Shown here one piece after another: positions 16,896 through 26,299 of a stretch of 64,000 nucleotides of DNA (positions are counted from its first letter, which is position 1; each line of letters begins with the position of its first letter). The DNA lies in assembly GCF_000024425.1 (NCBI RefSeq), contig NC_013946.1:1860001-1924000 (forward strand). The letters run 5' to 3'. The translations under genes were made by a program, and so were the position numbers. Under the pieces are notes generated by a model, which was given only the letters and a program-made list of their open reading frames with translations, did not search any database and had not been told where the DNA came from. This stretch comes from Meiothermus ruber DSM 1279. GTDB taxonomy: Bacteria; Deinococcota; Deinococci; Deinococcales; Thermaceae.

Positions 16896-18578
16896 CTACC
16901 AGAGCCGCTGACCCGGAACGGGGTTCATGTTGGTGAACATCTGGAAGAGCACCGGGCCATAGGCCAGCACCACCAGCACCACCGCAAGGCCAAACCAGAA
17001 CCAGACCCGTTCGGTGAGCTGCACCAGCCCGCTGCCCTCGGGCTTGGACATTACCTCGGTGAAGGGCACCTCGGGGAGTACCCGGCTGGGTTCCCGGCGG
17101 TTTTGCAGGGCTGTGGCGAAAATCACGTAGAAGAACAGCAGGGCCGCGATGAACAGGATAACCCCTGAGACGATGTTCAGCGCCATCCAGGCCGCGCTTT
17201 CTTTGTAGGCCTCCATGGCGATGGGGCTGCCGGAAATGTGCGCGCGGCGGGGAATGGCATAGAGGAAGCCCATCCAGTGCAGGGCGAAGGTCATAATGAA
17301 CATGCCCAGGAACCACAGCCACTGTGAGGCCACCGCCATTCCGCGGGCGACGAGGGGTTTGCCGGTGAGGTGGGGAATCAGCCAGAAGGCCGTGCCCATG
17401 GCGGCCATGGTCACCAGGGTGCCCACTTGCAGGTGGAAGTGGCCTGGAATCCAGACGGTGTTGTGCACGTTCTGGTTGAGGTTGAAGCTGGCATTGACCA
17501 TACCACCGGCCCCGCCCGGAATGAAGGCCAGGAAGCCCAGCAAGAAGGCCAGCACGGTGGGGTTGTTCCAGGGTAGGGCTCCAATCCAGCCCAGCAGGCC
17601 CTTACCGCCGTTGGCCCGGCCTGCGACCTCGAGCGAAGCCGCGATGGTAAAGGCGGTAATCAGGCTGGGCACCGCCACCAGCATGGTCAAGACGGTGTGG
17701 ATCATCTTCCAGTAGGGGGCGATGCCGGGGTCGGCGAACTGGTGGTGGAAGCCCACCGGCACCGAGAACAGCAGGAAGAGGATAAAAACCAATCTCGCTA
17801 AAGGGTCGGAGACCAGCTTGCCCCCGGCCAGCCTGGGCAGGGTTACGTAGGCCAGGGTGTAGGCCGGCAGCAGCCAGAAATAGACGATGGGGTGGCCGGT
17901 GTACCAGAACAGGGTGCGCATCAAGAGCGGGTCTACCCCCGCTACCAGCCCAAACGACCAGGCAATCAGAAACAGCGCCTCCACTACCAGCCCCAGGCTG
18001 GCCAGGAACCACATCAGCCAGAAGGTAACCGCCATGAAGGTGGCCAGGGGGGTGATTTTGCCCGGGTTGGCCTTGCGCCAGCGAGCCCACATATCCAGCA
18101 CCAGGTAGATGCTCAGGTAGCTCGAGAGCACAAAGATGGCCGCGCCCAGGTAGAAGGCCCAGTGCGCCTGGAGGGGCGCATAAAAGGTATAAAGCACCGA
18201 GGCTTCGTTGAGCAGCAAGGGCACAGCGGCCAGGAGCAGCCCGCCCAGCGCCATCCAGAACGAGACCCAGGCCAGGGTCATGTTGGGCCGCAGGCCCAGT
18301 TCCCGCGCTGGCAGATAGACCATGATGGTCTGGGCGAAAAGCTGGGTGAACACGATGGCATTGAGCACCCCGTGGAGGGTCAGCCCCTGGTAGTAGCTCT
18401 GAAACACCGGTTTGAGCAGCGGATACAGATCGAGGCCACCGTAGTTCATGGCCTGGAGGGGGCCAAAAAACGTGCCCAAGGCCAGGGCCGCAAAGCCCAG
18501 CATCATCATGTACAGGGCGTACTTCTTTTCGGGTGCAGATGCGTAGGCATCGTAGTTGAACAGGGTTTTGACCGCCAT
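16896..18578 (-). CDS. cbaA: Cytochrome ba3 oxidase subunit I
   Basis: This is the catalytic heme-copper subunit (B-family oxidase) that reduces O2 to water and pumps protons, in the cytoplasmic membrane. The 560 residues form about 13 helices. The ligand motifs are GLTLHGVLN (low-spin heme His), TGHPIVYFWLLPAYT (CuB His cross-linked to Tyr), VGFHHQFADPG (two CuB His) and HFHLQVG (heme ligands). The Tyr in HPIVYFW rather than a helix-VI Glu marks the ba3 type. It is the last gene of the cbaD-cbaB-cbaA operon, the order seen in T. thermophilus. Confidence 0.96.
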   Translation of the reverse strand: MAVKTLFNYDAYASAPEKKYALYMMMLGFAALALGTFFGPLQAMNYGGLDLYPLLKPVFQSYYQGLTLHGVLNAIVFTQLFAQTIMVYLPARELGLRPNMTLAWVSFWMALGGLLLAAVPLLLNEASVLYTFYAPLQAHWAFYLGAAIFVLSSYLSIYLVLDMWARWRKANPGKITPLATFMAVTFWLMWFLASLGLVVEALFLIAWSFGLVAGVDPLLMRTLFWYTGHPIVYFWLLPAYTLAYVTLPRLAGGKLVSDPLARLVFILFLLFSVPVGFHHQFADPGIAPYWKMIHTVLTMLVAVPSLITAFTIAASLEVAGRANGGKGLLGWIGALPWNNPTVLAFLLGFLAFIPGGAGGMVNASFNLNQNVHNTVWIPGHFHLQVGTLVTMAAMGTAFWLIPHLTGKPLVARGMAVASQWLWFLGMFIMTFALHWMGFLYAIPRRAHISGSPIAMEAYKESAAWMALNIVSGVILFIAALLFFYVIFATALQNRREPSRVLPEVPFTEVMSKPEGSGLVQLTERVWFWFGLAVVLVVLAYGPVLFQMFTNMNPVPGQRLW

Positions 18579-18590
18579 TGAGCACTCCTT

Positions 18591-19073
18591 TTACGGTTCC
18601 ACAATGAGTTTGCTGATCATGTTGGCGTGGCCGATGCCGCAGTATTCGTTGCAGATGATGGGATACTCACCGGGTTTGCTGAAGGTGTAGCTGACCTTGG
18701 CAATTTCCCCCGGTATCACCTGTACGTTGATGTTGGTGTTGTGTACGTGGAAGCTGTGCTGCACATCGGGTGAGGTGATATAGAAGGTTACCTTCCTGCC
18801 CACCTTGAACCGCATCTCCGCTGGCAGGTAGCCAAAGGCAAAGGCCTGCACATAGGCCACGTACTCGTTGCCGACCTGCTCAACCCGTGGGTTGGCAAAG
18901 TCTCCCTCGGTGCGCACCTTGGTGGCGTCGATGCGGCCTGCCCCCACCGGGTTGGTGTTGCCCATGGTGAGCATCAGATAGCCCACCAGGATGATGAAAA
19001 CTGCAATCATGGCCAGGCCGAAGAAGATCCAGGCCCGTTCGTAGCGCTCGATGATGTGCTCCTGGTGTTCCAT
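18591..19073 (-). CDS. cbaB: Cytochrome ba3 oxidase subunit II (CuA)
   Basis: A single N-terminal helix (AWIFFGLAMIAVFIILVGYLM) anchors a cupredoxin domain on the outer face of the membrane. The binuclear CuA site is complete: a His in HSFHVHNTNI, the Cys pair in CNEYCGIGH, the adjacent His and the Met in HANMIS. It takes electrons from cytochrome c552 and passes them to subunit I. The 160 residues are close to the 168 of the T. thermophilus protein. It lies 12 bases before cbaA and three bases after cbaD. Confidence 0.96.
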   Translation of the reverse strand: MEHQEHIIERYERAWIFFGLAMIAVFIILVGYLMLTMGNTNPVGAGRIDATKVRTEGDFANPRVEQVGNEYVAYVQAFAFGYLPAEMRFKVGRKVTFYITSPDVQHSFHVHNTNINVQVIPGEIAKVSYTFSKPGEYPIICNEYCGIGHANMISKLIVEP

Positions 19074-19076
19074 GCC

Positions 19077-19190
19077 CTACCCCCTTGCAAGATGCATAAA
19101 GAAGTGGAAAAACCAAAAGGCCAGGATAAAAACCGTGACCACGCCAACTACCAGCAAGGCGCCAATGGGTCGTTGTTCTTTTTCTTCCAT
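19077..19190 (-). CDS. cbaD: Cytochrome ba3 oxidase subunit IIa (37 aa)
   Basis: The 37-residue protein MEEKEQ...MHLARG has a short charged N-terminus and one hydrophobic helix (ALLVVGVVTVFILAFWFFHFF). T. thermophilus subunit IIa is 34 residues, also begins MEEK and ends ARG, and has the same single helix, so the match in length, ends and position is convincing. The ATG at 19190 follows AAGGGGG. It lies three bases upstream of cbaB and opens the operon. In the crystal structure of the Thermus enzyme this helix packs against subunit I. Genes of this size are easily missed. Confidence 0.92.
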   Translation of the reverse strand: MEEKEQRPIGALLVVGVVTVFILAFWFFHFFMHLARG

Positions 19191-19402
19191 GGCATGCTTC
19201 CCCCTTGGGGGGGAGTCTAAGAACTTGGTTAGAGGACATGTGTCCCAGGGAAAAATGTCCCCCTGACCGGATTCAAAAAGACCAAGAGGTTGTCCTTTTT
19301 GAAACGTCTTTCGACGGGTTGTTTCGCTCGAATCAACGTGTGGCAGCAAACGTCCCGCGCATACTTCGGTAAAAAGACCTCAAAACGGTATGATTGCGGG
19401 GT
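19191..19402. other. Divergent control region between cba operon and tkt
   Basis: This region has an AT-rich inverted repeat with arms TTCAAAAAG and CTTTTTGAA (19271-19302) and a second one, GGACAT/ATGTCC (19233-19259). Either could be an operator or a terminator. The tkt -10 box is at its right end. Confidence 0.5.
19389..19394 (+). promoter_or_regulatory. -10 box TATGAT for leaderless tkt
   Basis: TATGAT is followed by eight bases and the ATG at 19403, with no separate Shine-Dalgarno site. No consensus -35 is seen. Confidence 0.55.
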
Positions 19403-21364
19403 ATGACCCAGATACCCCCCATTGCAAAAGCTTCCATTGATGCCATCCGCATGCTGGCCCTGGACGCGGTTGAGCAGGCCAAGTCCGGCCACCCTGGGAT
19501 GCCGATGGGCATGGCCCCAGCGGCGTATGTGCTGTGGACGGAGTTTCTGAAGCACAACCCCAAAGACCCCCACTGGCCGGCTCGAGACCGCTTTGTGCTC
19601 TCGGCGGGGCATGGTTCGATGCTGCTCTATGCCCTGCTGCACCTGACCGGCTACGACCTGTCCTTAGAGGAGCTCAAGCGCTTCCGCCAATGGGGTTCCA
19701 AGACCCCCGGGCATCCCGAGTACGGCCACACCCCCGGCGTCGAGGTGACCACCGGGCCCCTGGGGCAGGGTATTTCGACTGCCGTCGGGATGGCCATTGC
19801 CGAGCGCAAGCTGGTGGCTGAGTTTGGCGAAATTGCCGAACACTACACCTACGTCATCGCCTCGGACGGCGACCTGATGGAGGGGGTGAGCGCCGAGGCC
19901 TCCTCGCTGGCCGGGCACCTGCGGCTGGGCAAGCTGATTGTGCTCTACGACGACAACGAGATCTCCATTGACGGCAGCACCGCGCTGGCTTTCACCGAAG
20001 ACCGCCTGAAGCGCTACGAGGCCTACGGCTGGCACGTGGTGCCGGGGGTGCACGGGGAAGACCTCGAGGCCATCCGGGCCGCCCTGCGCGAAGCCCAGGC
20101 CGACCCCCGCCCCAGCCTGATCTCGGTGCGCTCGATCATCGGCTTTGGCTCGCCCCTGGCCGGCCACCACAAAGCCCACTCCGACGCCATGGGGCCCGAG
20201 AAGGTGGCGGCCACCCGGCAGGCCCTGGGCTGGCCGTATGCGCCTTTTGAAATCCCGGAGGAGGTGTACGCCCACTACCGGCAGGCCATCGCGCGGGGCC
20301 AGCAAGCCCAGGCCGAGTGGCAGAGGAAATTTGAGGCTTTTGCCAAGTCCCACCCCGAAAAAGCCGCCGAGTTCCAGCGCCGCCTGGGCCGTGCGCTCCC
20401 CCTGGGCTGGGAAAGCCACCTCCCCCGCTTTAGCGCCGGGGAGAAGCTAGCCACCCGCGCGGCCTCGGGTAAGGTGCTGGAAAAGCTGGTTCCGGTGCTG
20501 CCCGAGTTGATGGGCGGTTCCGCCGACCTCACCCCCTCCAACAACACCCGCACCCCCGATATGACCGATTTTGGCCCCGAAAACCCCGGCGGGCGGTACA
20601 TCCGCTACGGGGTGCGGGAGCATGCCATGGGCGCGGCCATGAACGGCATCGCCCTGAGCGGCGCGCTGCGCCCGTATGGGGGTACTTTTCTGGTCTTTTC
20701 GGACTACATGCGCCCGGCCATCCGTATGGCGGCCCTGATGGGCACCCCCACGGTTTTTGTCTTCACCCACGACTCGATAGCGGTTGGGGAGGACGGCCCC
20801 ACCCACCAGCCCATCGAGCACCTCATGAGCCTGCGGGCCATCCCCAACCTGTGGGTGGTACGCCCCGCCGACGCCAACGAGACCGCGGCGGCCTGGAAGC
20901 TGGCCCTGGCGCGCACCGACGGCCCCACCGCCCTGATCCTGACCCGCCAGGCGTTGCCGGTGCTGGCGGGGGTGCGCCTCGAGGGGGTGGAGCGCGGGGG
21001 TTACATCCTCTCCGAGGTGCCAAACCCCCAGGCGGCCATTGTGGCGACCGGCTCGGAAGTGGCCCTGGCGCTGGAAGCCCAGCAACTGCTGGCCGAAGAG
21101 GGGGTTGCGGTGCGGGTGGTCTCGCTGCCCTGCTGGGAGGCCTTCGAGGCCCAGCCCGAGGACTACCGCCAGGCCATCCTGCCCAAAAGCCTGCCCACCC
21201 TGGCCCTCGAGGCCGGTACGACGCTGGGCTGGGAACGCTACGCCCACAAAGCGGTGGGGCTCGATCGCTTTGGCGCCAGCGCTCCTTATGCTGATGTGTA
21301 CAGCAAGCTGGGCTTCACCAAAGAGCGGGTGGCCGCCGAGGTGAAGTCCCTGTTGGGGGTTTGA
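19403..21364 (+). CDS. tkt: Transketolase
   Basis: This thiamine-diphosphate enzyme moves two-carbon units between sugar phosphates in the pentose phosphate pathway. Motifs in order: [35 protein letters not shown], the TPP signature [34 protein letters not shown] (broken here only by description), [16 protein letters not shown] with the catalytic Glu, and [19 protein letters not shown]. Its 653 residues are the normal length. The ATG at 19403 fits the leaderless promoter; a TTG three codons earlier is unlikely. A 63-residue membrane protein gene begins immediately at the stop codon. Confidence 0.97.
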   Translation: MTQIPPIAKASIDAIRMLALDAVEQAKSGHPGMPMGMAPAAYVLWTEFLKHNPKDPHWPARDRFVLSAGHGSMLLYALLHLTGYDLSLEELKRFRQWGSKTPGHPEYGHTPGVEVTTGPLGQGISTAVGMAIAERKLVAEFGEIAEHYTYVIASDGDLMEGVSAEASSLAGHLRLGKLIVLYDDNEISIDGSTALAFTEDRLKRYEAYGWHVVPGVHGEDLEAIRAALREAQADPRPSLISVRSIIGFGSPLAGHHKAHSDAMGPEKVAATRQALGWPYAPFEIPEEVYAHYRQAIARGQQAQAEWQRKFEAFAKSHPEKAAEFQRRLGRALPLGWESHLPRFSAGEKLATRAASGKVLEKLVPVLPELMGGSADLTPSNNTRTPDMTDFGPENPGGRYIRYGVREHAMGAAMNGIALSGALRPYGGTFLVFSDYMRPAIRMAALMGTPTVFVFTHDSIAVGEDGPTHQPIEHLMSLRAIPNLWVVRPADANETAAAWKLALARTDGPTALILTRQALPVLAGVRLEGVERGGYILSEVPNPQAAIVATGSEVALALEAQQLLAEEGVAVRVVSLPCWEAFEAQPEDYRQAILPKSLPTLALEAGTTLGWERYAHKAVGLDRFGASAPYADVYSKLGFTKERVAAEVKSLLGV

Positions 21365-21556
21365 ATGGTTCAGACGGTTCTTTCGAACCTGCCCGCGCTG
21401 CTTTTTACCCTGGCCCTGGGGGCCGCGCTGCTGGGTTTGCTGGTCTGGGCGCTGGCCGCCCAGGGCGCGGCCAGCAAGCGTACAGCGCAGGTTTTATGGG
21501 CCCTGGCGGCGGGCTTGGGGCTGGTAGGCCTGATTCGGCTGGTGGTTGCACCATGA
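21365..21556 (+). CDS. Small two-helix membrane protein
   Basis: The 63 residues form two hydrophobic helices (LLFTLALGAALLGLLVWALAA and VLWALAAGLGLVGLIRLVV) joined by a short polar turn (QGAASKRT). The ATG follows directly on the tkt stop codon, which implies translational coupling. I recognise no family, and there is no catalytic motif. Reality is supported by position, composition and clean start and stop. A role as a small membrane-embedded regulator is possible but not shown. Confidence 0.6.
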   Translation: MVQTVLSNLPALLFTLALGAALLGLLVWALAAQGAASKRTAQVLWALAAGLGLVGLIRLVVAP

Positions 21557-21597
21557 ACAGCGGATGCGTTTTGAACTGTAATAGTAGGGTGTGAGCC

Positions 21598-22512
21598 ATG
21601 CCCAAGCACGTGGTCAGTGTTTCGATAGGTTCCTCCAGGCGCAACTCCAAAGCCGAGGTGTATGTGGAGAGCCTGGGGGAGACCTTTGTACTCGAGCGCA
21701 TCGGCACCGATGGGAGCTGGGAGAAGGCCATCGAGCTGGTAAAGGAACTGGATGGAAAGGTAGACGCCTTTGGGCTGGGCGGGGCCGACCTCTACGTGTA
21801 CGCGGGTAACCGCCGCTATACCTTCCGCGACGCCGCGCGCATGGCCCGGGCCGCCCGGAAGACCCCCATGCTGGACGGCTCGGGGCTGAAGCACACCCTC
21901 GAGCGCAACGCCATCCGGCTGCTCGAGCCGCAGATTGGCTGGAAAGACAAAAAGGTGCTGGTGCCCAGCGCGGTAGACCGCTTTGGGCTGGCCGAAGCAC
22001 TGGATGCCGCGGGGGCCCGGACGCTCTTTGGCGACCTGATTTTTGGCCTGGGGGTGCCCATCCCGCTTTACCGCCTCTCGCTGCTGCAAAAAATCGCCTA
22101 CATTTTGCTGCCCATCATCACCCAGCTTCCCTTCCAGTGGCTCTATCCCACCGGTGAAAAACAGGAAAAAGAGGTGCAAGACTGGCGCCAGCGCTACTTC
22201 GAATGGGCCGATGTGGTGGCCGGGGACTGGCACTTTATGCGCCGCTTCATGCCGCCCAACATGCAGGGCAAGGTCATCCTGACCAACACCACCACCCCGG
22301 AGGACTTGGAGTTCATGCGCGCGCGGGGCATTGCCCGGCTGATCACCACCACCCCCCGCCTGGCGGGTCGCAGCTTCGGCACCAACGTGATGGAGGCGTT
22401 CATTGTGGCGGTGGCCGGCAAATATCCCCTGAGTGAAGCCGATTACCTCGAGTACATCGAAAAGCTCAACCTGCGGCCCGAGGTCACCGAATTACAGCCC
22501 ACGCTTGGATGA
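21598..22512 (+). CDS. Conserved Deinococcus-Thermus protein, often labelled quinate 5-dehydrogenase
   Basis: The 304-residue protein starts with MPKHVVSVSIGSSRRN and contains VDAFGLGGADLYVYAGNRRYTFRDAARMARAA, PMLDGSGLKHTLERN, KKVLVPSAVDRFGLAEAL and TTTPRLAGRSFGTNVMEAFI. From memory, close relatives in Thermus and Deinococcus carry the name quinate 5-dehydrogenase, but I see no AroE-like substrate motif (no NVTIPHK, no GAGG), so that name looks unsafe. Gly-rich loops (FGLGGADLY, DGSGLKH) could bind a nucleotide or phosphate. It lies 41 bases after the small membrane protein gene and may belong to the tkt transcript. Its last 21 bases overlap the convergent amylase gene. Confidence 0.75.
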   Translation: MPKHVVSVSIGSSRRNSKAEVYVESLGETFVLERIGTDGSWEKAIELVKELDGKVDAFGLGGADLYVYAGNRRYTFRDAARMARAARKTPMLDGSGLKHTLERNAIRLLEPQIGWKDKKVLVPSAVDRFGLAEALDAAGARTLFGDLIFGLGVPIPLYRLSLLQKIAYILLPIITQLPFQWLYPTGEKQEKEVQDWRQRYFEWADVVAGDWHFMRRFMPPNMQGKVILTNTTTPEDLEFMRARGIARLITTTPRLAGRSFGTNVMEAFIVAVAGKYPLSEADYLEYIEKLNLRPEVTELQPTLG

Positions 22513-25500
22513 CCGTTGGCGCCGCAGGTAGTTGGCCAGACCCTGCTCATCACCCTTGGCCAGGTAGGATGCCTGTTTGGCCCAGGTGCCCAGGCTGGGG
22601 GCCAGCCTTATGCCGGCCTGGGCCAGCACCGCGCGAAGGGTGCTTTCTCTGGCTTTGGCAAGCTGGGCGTAGGTGGAGATGCCTGCAGCCTGTAGTGCTG
22701 CTGCGATTTTGGGGCCGATGCCCTTGATGCGCTCGAGGTCGTCCTGGGGGCTTGAGGTTCTGGGCGCCTCGACCGTTTTGGGTGAGCTTTTTGTGGGTTG
22801 GGTCTCCGCGGTCGAGGAACCCCGACTGGAGGCCTTGCGGGGGGATCGGGTTTTTGGAGGCGTGGGTTTTTGCGCAATGGCTCGCAGATACCCGTCCACC
22901 GTAAAACCCGAGTCCAGGGCGGCCTGCTCGAGCTTGTACTGAAGGGTTTGCCAGGTCGTGCGCAGCTTCTCGTGCTGGGCCGCAGGTTTTCTCTGTGCTA
23001 GGTACAGGGCCTGCCCCAGCTTCCCCAGGCCCTCGAGCCAGGCCTGATGGGCCTCGCGGTTGAAGTAGACCCGTCCCTCGAAGCGGTTGACCCCTAAAAA
23101 ACTTTGCACGGCGGGGTCTTGCAGTAGCCTGGGCATCTGCTGGGGTAGGCGGCCTGGCTTCAGCGCCAGCTCACTCTGGGCCAGCAGCAGCCGGGTGAGG
23201 CCCACCGCACGCCGGGCGGCGGCCTCCTCCAGGCCCAGCTCAGCCAGGGTCTGCTCCAGCACCCGCCCCAGGCGCCACTCCTCCAGGCGGGCCGGGCTCC
23301 CCAGGCCGCGGGTGAAGGCCCAGCCCAAAAGCGCGCCGCCGGTCACTAGATCGTCGTGCAGGCCGGCCTCGAGCACCCCCGCCAGGCCATCCAGCACCTG
23401 CTGTACCGGCAGCAAGGCCAGGTTGCCCTCGACGTGCGCCTCGATGCCCCTGTACAGCGCCAGAAGTTTCTCCTGTACCTCTTCCCGCAAAGCCCCGTCC
23501 AGCCCGCCCCGAGCGGCCAGCAGCCTGCGGAAGAGGGCCGGGCTCACCAGCGCGCGGAAAGGTTGCAGGATGGGCCCCAGCCAGAGCTCCTGCCGGGCCT
23601 CGTCCACGCTGGGAACGCCGCGCCCGGAGAGCATCTGGGCCAGGCGGGCGTAGGTGCCGTCGGCGTCGTAGACCTCGCGCCAGTCCAGGAACACCTTGCG
23701 CTGGTAGGGGCCCAGCTCCAGGTAGAGCCCCTGCTCGTGCAGGGCCTGATTGCTGTGCAGGTGCTCGAGGCCCGTCACCAGGTCGCGGAAGATGCTAAAG
23801 GTGCGGGCGTCGTAGCTGAGCTGCAGACCCTGCCCCAGCCCCACCCGCCGGGTCTCGCGGCCCTGTGCGGTTTTGAAGGGCTGGGCCACCGACTGCCGCA
23901 CCCAGACCTGGGTCTCGGCGTTTTTGTTGTGGTACACCACCAAAGCCCGCTCGCTGCCCGCGCGGTTTGAATAAACAAACACATCCTCGTTGACTGCGTC
24001 GCCGGTCTGGGCGTCGTAGAACACGAAATTCTCTACTTCAGCAAACAGGTGGCGCTTTTTGAGCAAGGGAAAGATCTGCTGCTGGTGGTAGGCGATCAGG
24101 CCCTCGTCGGGGGCCTCGTCGTAGTAGGCCCGGCGGTACTCCATGCCGTAGCGTTCGGTGAGCCCCTCCACCTGCCCGTGGCCCAGCATGGGCAGGCCCG
24201 GCAGGGTGGCGCACAGGGTCATCACCCCGAAGTACTTGTCGCCCTTGCCAAACTGCTCGATGGCGGTTTTTTCGTCGGGGTTGTTGAGGAAGTTGACGAA
24301 GCGCTTGAGGATTTCCGGCTCGAACTCGAGCGTATTTTTCACAATCTGCCGGTACTCGGCGTTTTTCTCGTCGCGCAGCATGTTCATGAAGGCCGAGTTG
24401 TAGACCCGGTGCATACCCAGGGTGCGCACGAAATAGCCCTCCATCATCCAGAAAGCCTCGGCCAGCAGCAGGGTGTTGGGGGCCTCCACCGCGACCCGAT
24501 CCACCACCTCGCGCCAGAACTCCCTGGGCATGGCCCGGTCGAAGTCTTCTTTGCTCATGGCGAAGGCGGCCCGGCTGGGCACCGAGGCCCCCCAGGGCGA
24601 GCCCCCCGGCTCGGGCCACCATAGCCGCTGGACGTGGCGCTTGGCCAGGGTCATGGCCGCGTCGAAGCGGATGATGGGAAACTGCCGGGCCACGTGCAGG
24701 ATGGCCTGGATCACCGCCTCGCGCACCTCGGGCAGCAGGTAGTTGAGCTGGGCGGTGTCGTTCCAGGGCATGGCGGTGCCGTCGTTGCCGTGGTAGATGT
24801 AGCGCACCTCGCCGGTCTGCCGATTAACCCATTTGAACACCACCGCCGCGTCGGTCTTGTCGTAGTAGTGGTCTTCCAGGAAGATGCCCACCCGCTCGTC
24901 GGACGACAGATCCGGCCCGTTGAAGGTGTAGCTGGGGTAGGGCGGGTAGGGAAGCTGGATAAACCAGTCGGGGTGCTCCATCACCCAGCGCCCGTCGATG
25001 CCCACATGGTTGGGCACCATGTCCGAGGCCAGGCGGAGGCCGTGACGGGCGGCTTTTTGCCGGAGCACCTCGAGGGCCTCCTCACCCCCCAGCTCTCTGG
25101 CAATCACATAGTCGTACAGCGCGTAGGCCGAGGCGATGGCCTCGGGGTTGCCCATTCGCTGCTTGATGCGCGCTGAGGCTTTGCTGCGCTCCCAAAGCCC
25201 AATGAGCCACAGGCCCGTCACCCCCCAGCTTTGCAGTTGGGCCAGCTCCTCCTCGGGAATCTGGTCGAGGGTTCTGATCTCGCGGCGGTATTTTTTGGAG
25301 AGCTGATCCAGCCAGACATAGGTGTTCTTGGCGATCAGGACGCAGCGCGGCATCCAGTCCAGGTCGGGGCTGAAGGCCTCGGGTTCGGGCTCGGAGAGGA
25401 GCCGCCGGATGTCCAGCATCTCACTTTCGCCCCCACCCCCACCGCCCGGCCCGTCAAAGTGAACCGGCGCGGCAAACGAGCGCCCTTCCTCGCGGATCAC

Positions 25501-26253
25501 GTCGAGGCCAACCAGCATCCGGTAGTAGAAGCGCCCCAGGCTGCCGCCAAAGCGCTGTAGCAGAAACTCGAGCTGGGCTTCCAGCGAATGGGGGTGCTGC
25601 AGGGCCGGCAGCCGCAGGGTTTTGAAAAGGGAAAGCCCGCTCTGGCCGAAGGCCGGCTGGCCCTCGAAGAAGGTCTCCAGGTTCTGGATGATGGGCAGGT
25701 AGGCGGTGGTGCGCTCGAGGGTTTCATCATCGAACAGCTCGGCGAATGGGGCGAAGGCCGGGTTGGCGTTGGCCATCCACAACAGGAGCATCTCCTCCAA
25801 CTGAATCTCCCGGTTGGAGCGGCCCTCGGTGGTATCCGCCAGGTATTCGTCCAGGCTGATCTCGCCCCGGTAAACCCGGATGGGGGGGAAGAGGGCGGCA
25901 AAGGCGCGCAGGGCCTGTTCTACCGCATCGGGGCCCAGGTTGCGCTTCAGGGCCGCCAGGGCCTCCTGCATGGCGTGGGGGTGCGCTTCCAGGTACTGCC
26001 GCACGATGAGGTGCAGCAGCTCGTCAATCAGGCCCATGGCGTTGATCTGGCTGGGGTGCACGGCCTGCTCGGGGTGCCGCAGCAGGTCGCGCTTGGCATT
26101 CATGGCCTCGGCGAAGCGTCGGGCCGCCTCAAAGTCGGCCAGGATGACGTTGCCGCTCAGCGAGAACAGCGACAGATCAAACTGATAGAAATCCCGCGCC
26201 TCTTTGGAAACGTGGAATTCGCGGGCCCCCGGCCAGGTCTGACGGTAGCTCAC
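22492..26253 (-). CDS. Very large GH13 alpha-amylase-like protein with C-terminal helix-hairpin-helix domain
   Basis: The 1253 residues have no signal peptide, so a cytoplasmic role in alpha-glucan metabolism is likely. An N-terminal domain of about 300 residues of unknown type precedes a GH13 barrel. Visible GH13 elements are GLWLIGLWER, ASDMVPNHVGID (region I His), FPIIRFDAAMTLAKRH (region II, nucleophile Asp near residue 531), LLLAEAFWMM (region III, acid Glu near 600) and NFLNNPDEKTA (region IV Asp). A long alpha-helical segment follows. A low-complexity linker of Lys, Pro and Ser leads to residues about 1172-1253, which hold KGIGPKIAAALQAAGISTYAQLA, a helix-hairpin-helix motif of the kind found in DNA-, RNA- or protein-binding proteins. 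The GTG start follows GGGAGGGG. The substrate is not known. Confidence 0.85.
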   Translation of the reverse strand: MSYRQTWPGAREFHVSKEARDFYQFDLSLFSLSGNVILADFEAARRFAEAMNAKRDLLRHPEQAVHPSQINAMGLIDELLHLIVRQYLEAHPHAMQEALAALKRNLGPDAVEQALRAFAALFPPIRVYRGEISLDEYLADTTEGRSNREIQLEEMLLLWMANANPAFAPFAELFDDETLERTTAYLPIIQNLETFFEGQPAFGQSGLSLFKTLRLPALQHPHSLEAQLEFLLQRFGGSLGRFYYRMLVGLDVIREEGRSFAAPVHFDGPGGGGGGESEMLDIRRLLSEPEPEAFSPDLDWMPRCVLIAKNTYVWLDQLSKKYRREIRTLDQIPEEELAQLQSWGVTGLWLIGLWERSKASARIKQRMGNPEAIASAYALYDYVIARELGGEEALEVLRQKAARHGLRLASDMVPNHVGIDGRWVMEHPDWFIQLPYPPYPSYTFNGPDLSSDERVGIFLEDHYYDKTDAAVVFKWVNRQTGEVRYIYHGNDGTAMPWNDTAQLNYLLPEVREAVIQAILHVARQFPIIRFDAAMTLAKRHVQRLWWPEPGGSPWGASVPSRAAFAMSKEDFDRAMPREFWREVVDRVAVEAPNTLLLAEAFWMMEGYFVRTLGMHRVYNSAFMNMLRDEKNAEYRQIVKNTLEFEPEILKRFVNFLNNPDEKTAIEQFGKGDKYFGVMTLCATLPGLPMLGHGQVEGLTERYGMEYRRAYYDEAPDEGLIAYHQQQIFPLLKKRHLFAEVENFVFYDAQTGDAVNEDVFVYSNRAGSERALVVYHNKNAETQVWVRQSVAQPFKTAQGRETRRVGLGQGLQLSYDARTFSIFRDLVTGLEHLHSNQALHEQGLYLELGPYQRKVFLDWREVYDADGTYARLAQMLSGRGVPSVDEARQELWLGPILQPFRALVSPALFRRLLAARGGLDGALREEVQEKLLALYRGIEAHVEGNLALLPVQQVLDGLAGVLEAGLHDDLVTGGALLGWAFTRGLGSPARLEEWRLGRVLEQTLAELGLEEAAARRAVGLTRLLLAQSELALKPGRLPQQMPRLLQDPAVQSFLGVNRFEGRVYFNREAHQAWLEGLGKLGQALYLAQRKPAAQHEKLRTTWQTLQYKLEQAALDSGFTVDGYLRAIAQKPTPPKTRSPRKASSRGSSTAETQPTKSSPKTVEAPRTSSPQDDLERIKGIGPKIAAALQAAGISTYAQLAKARESTLRAVLAQAGIRLAPSLGTWAKQASYLAKGDEQGLANYLRRQRSSKRGL

Positions 26254-26299
26254 ACAACCCCTCCCTTCTGCCCCAAGTCTATCGCATGAGCTCAGGTAC

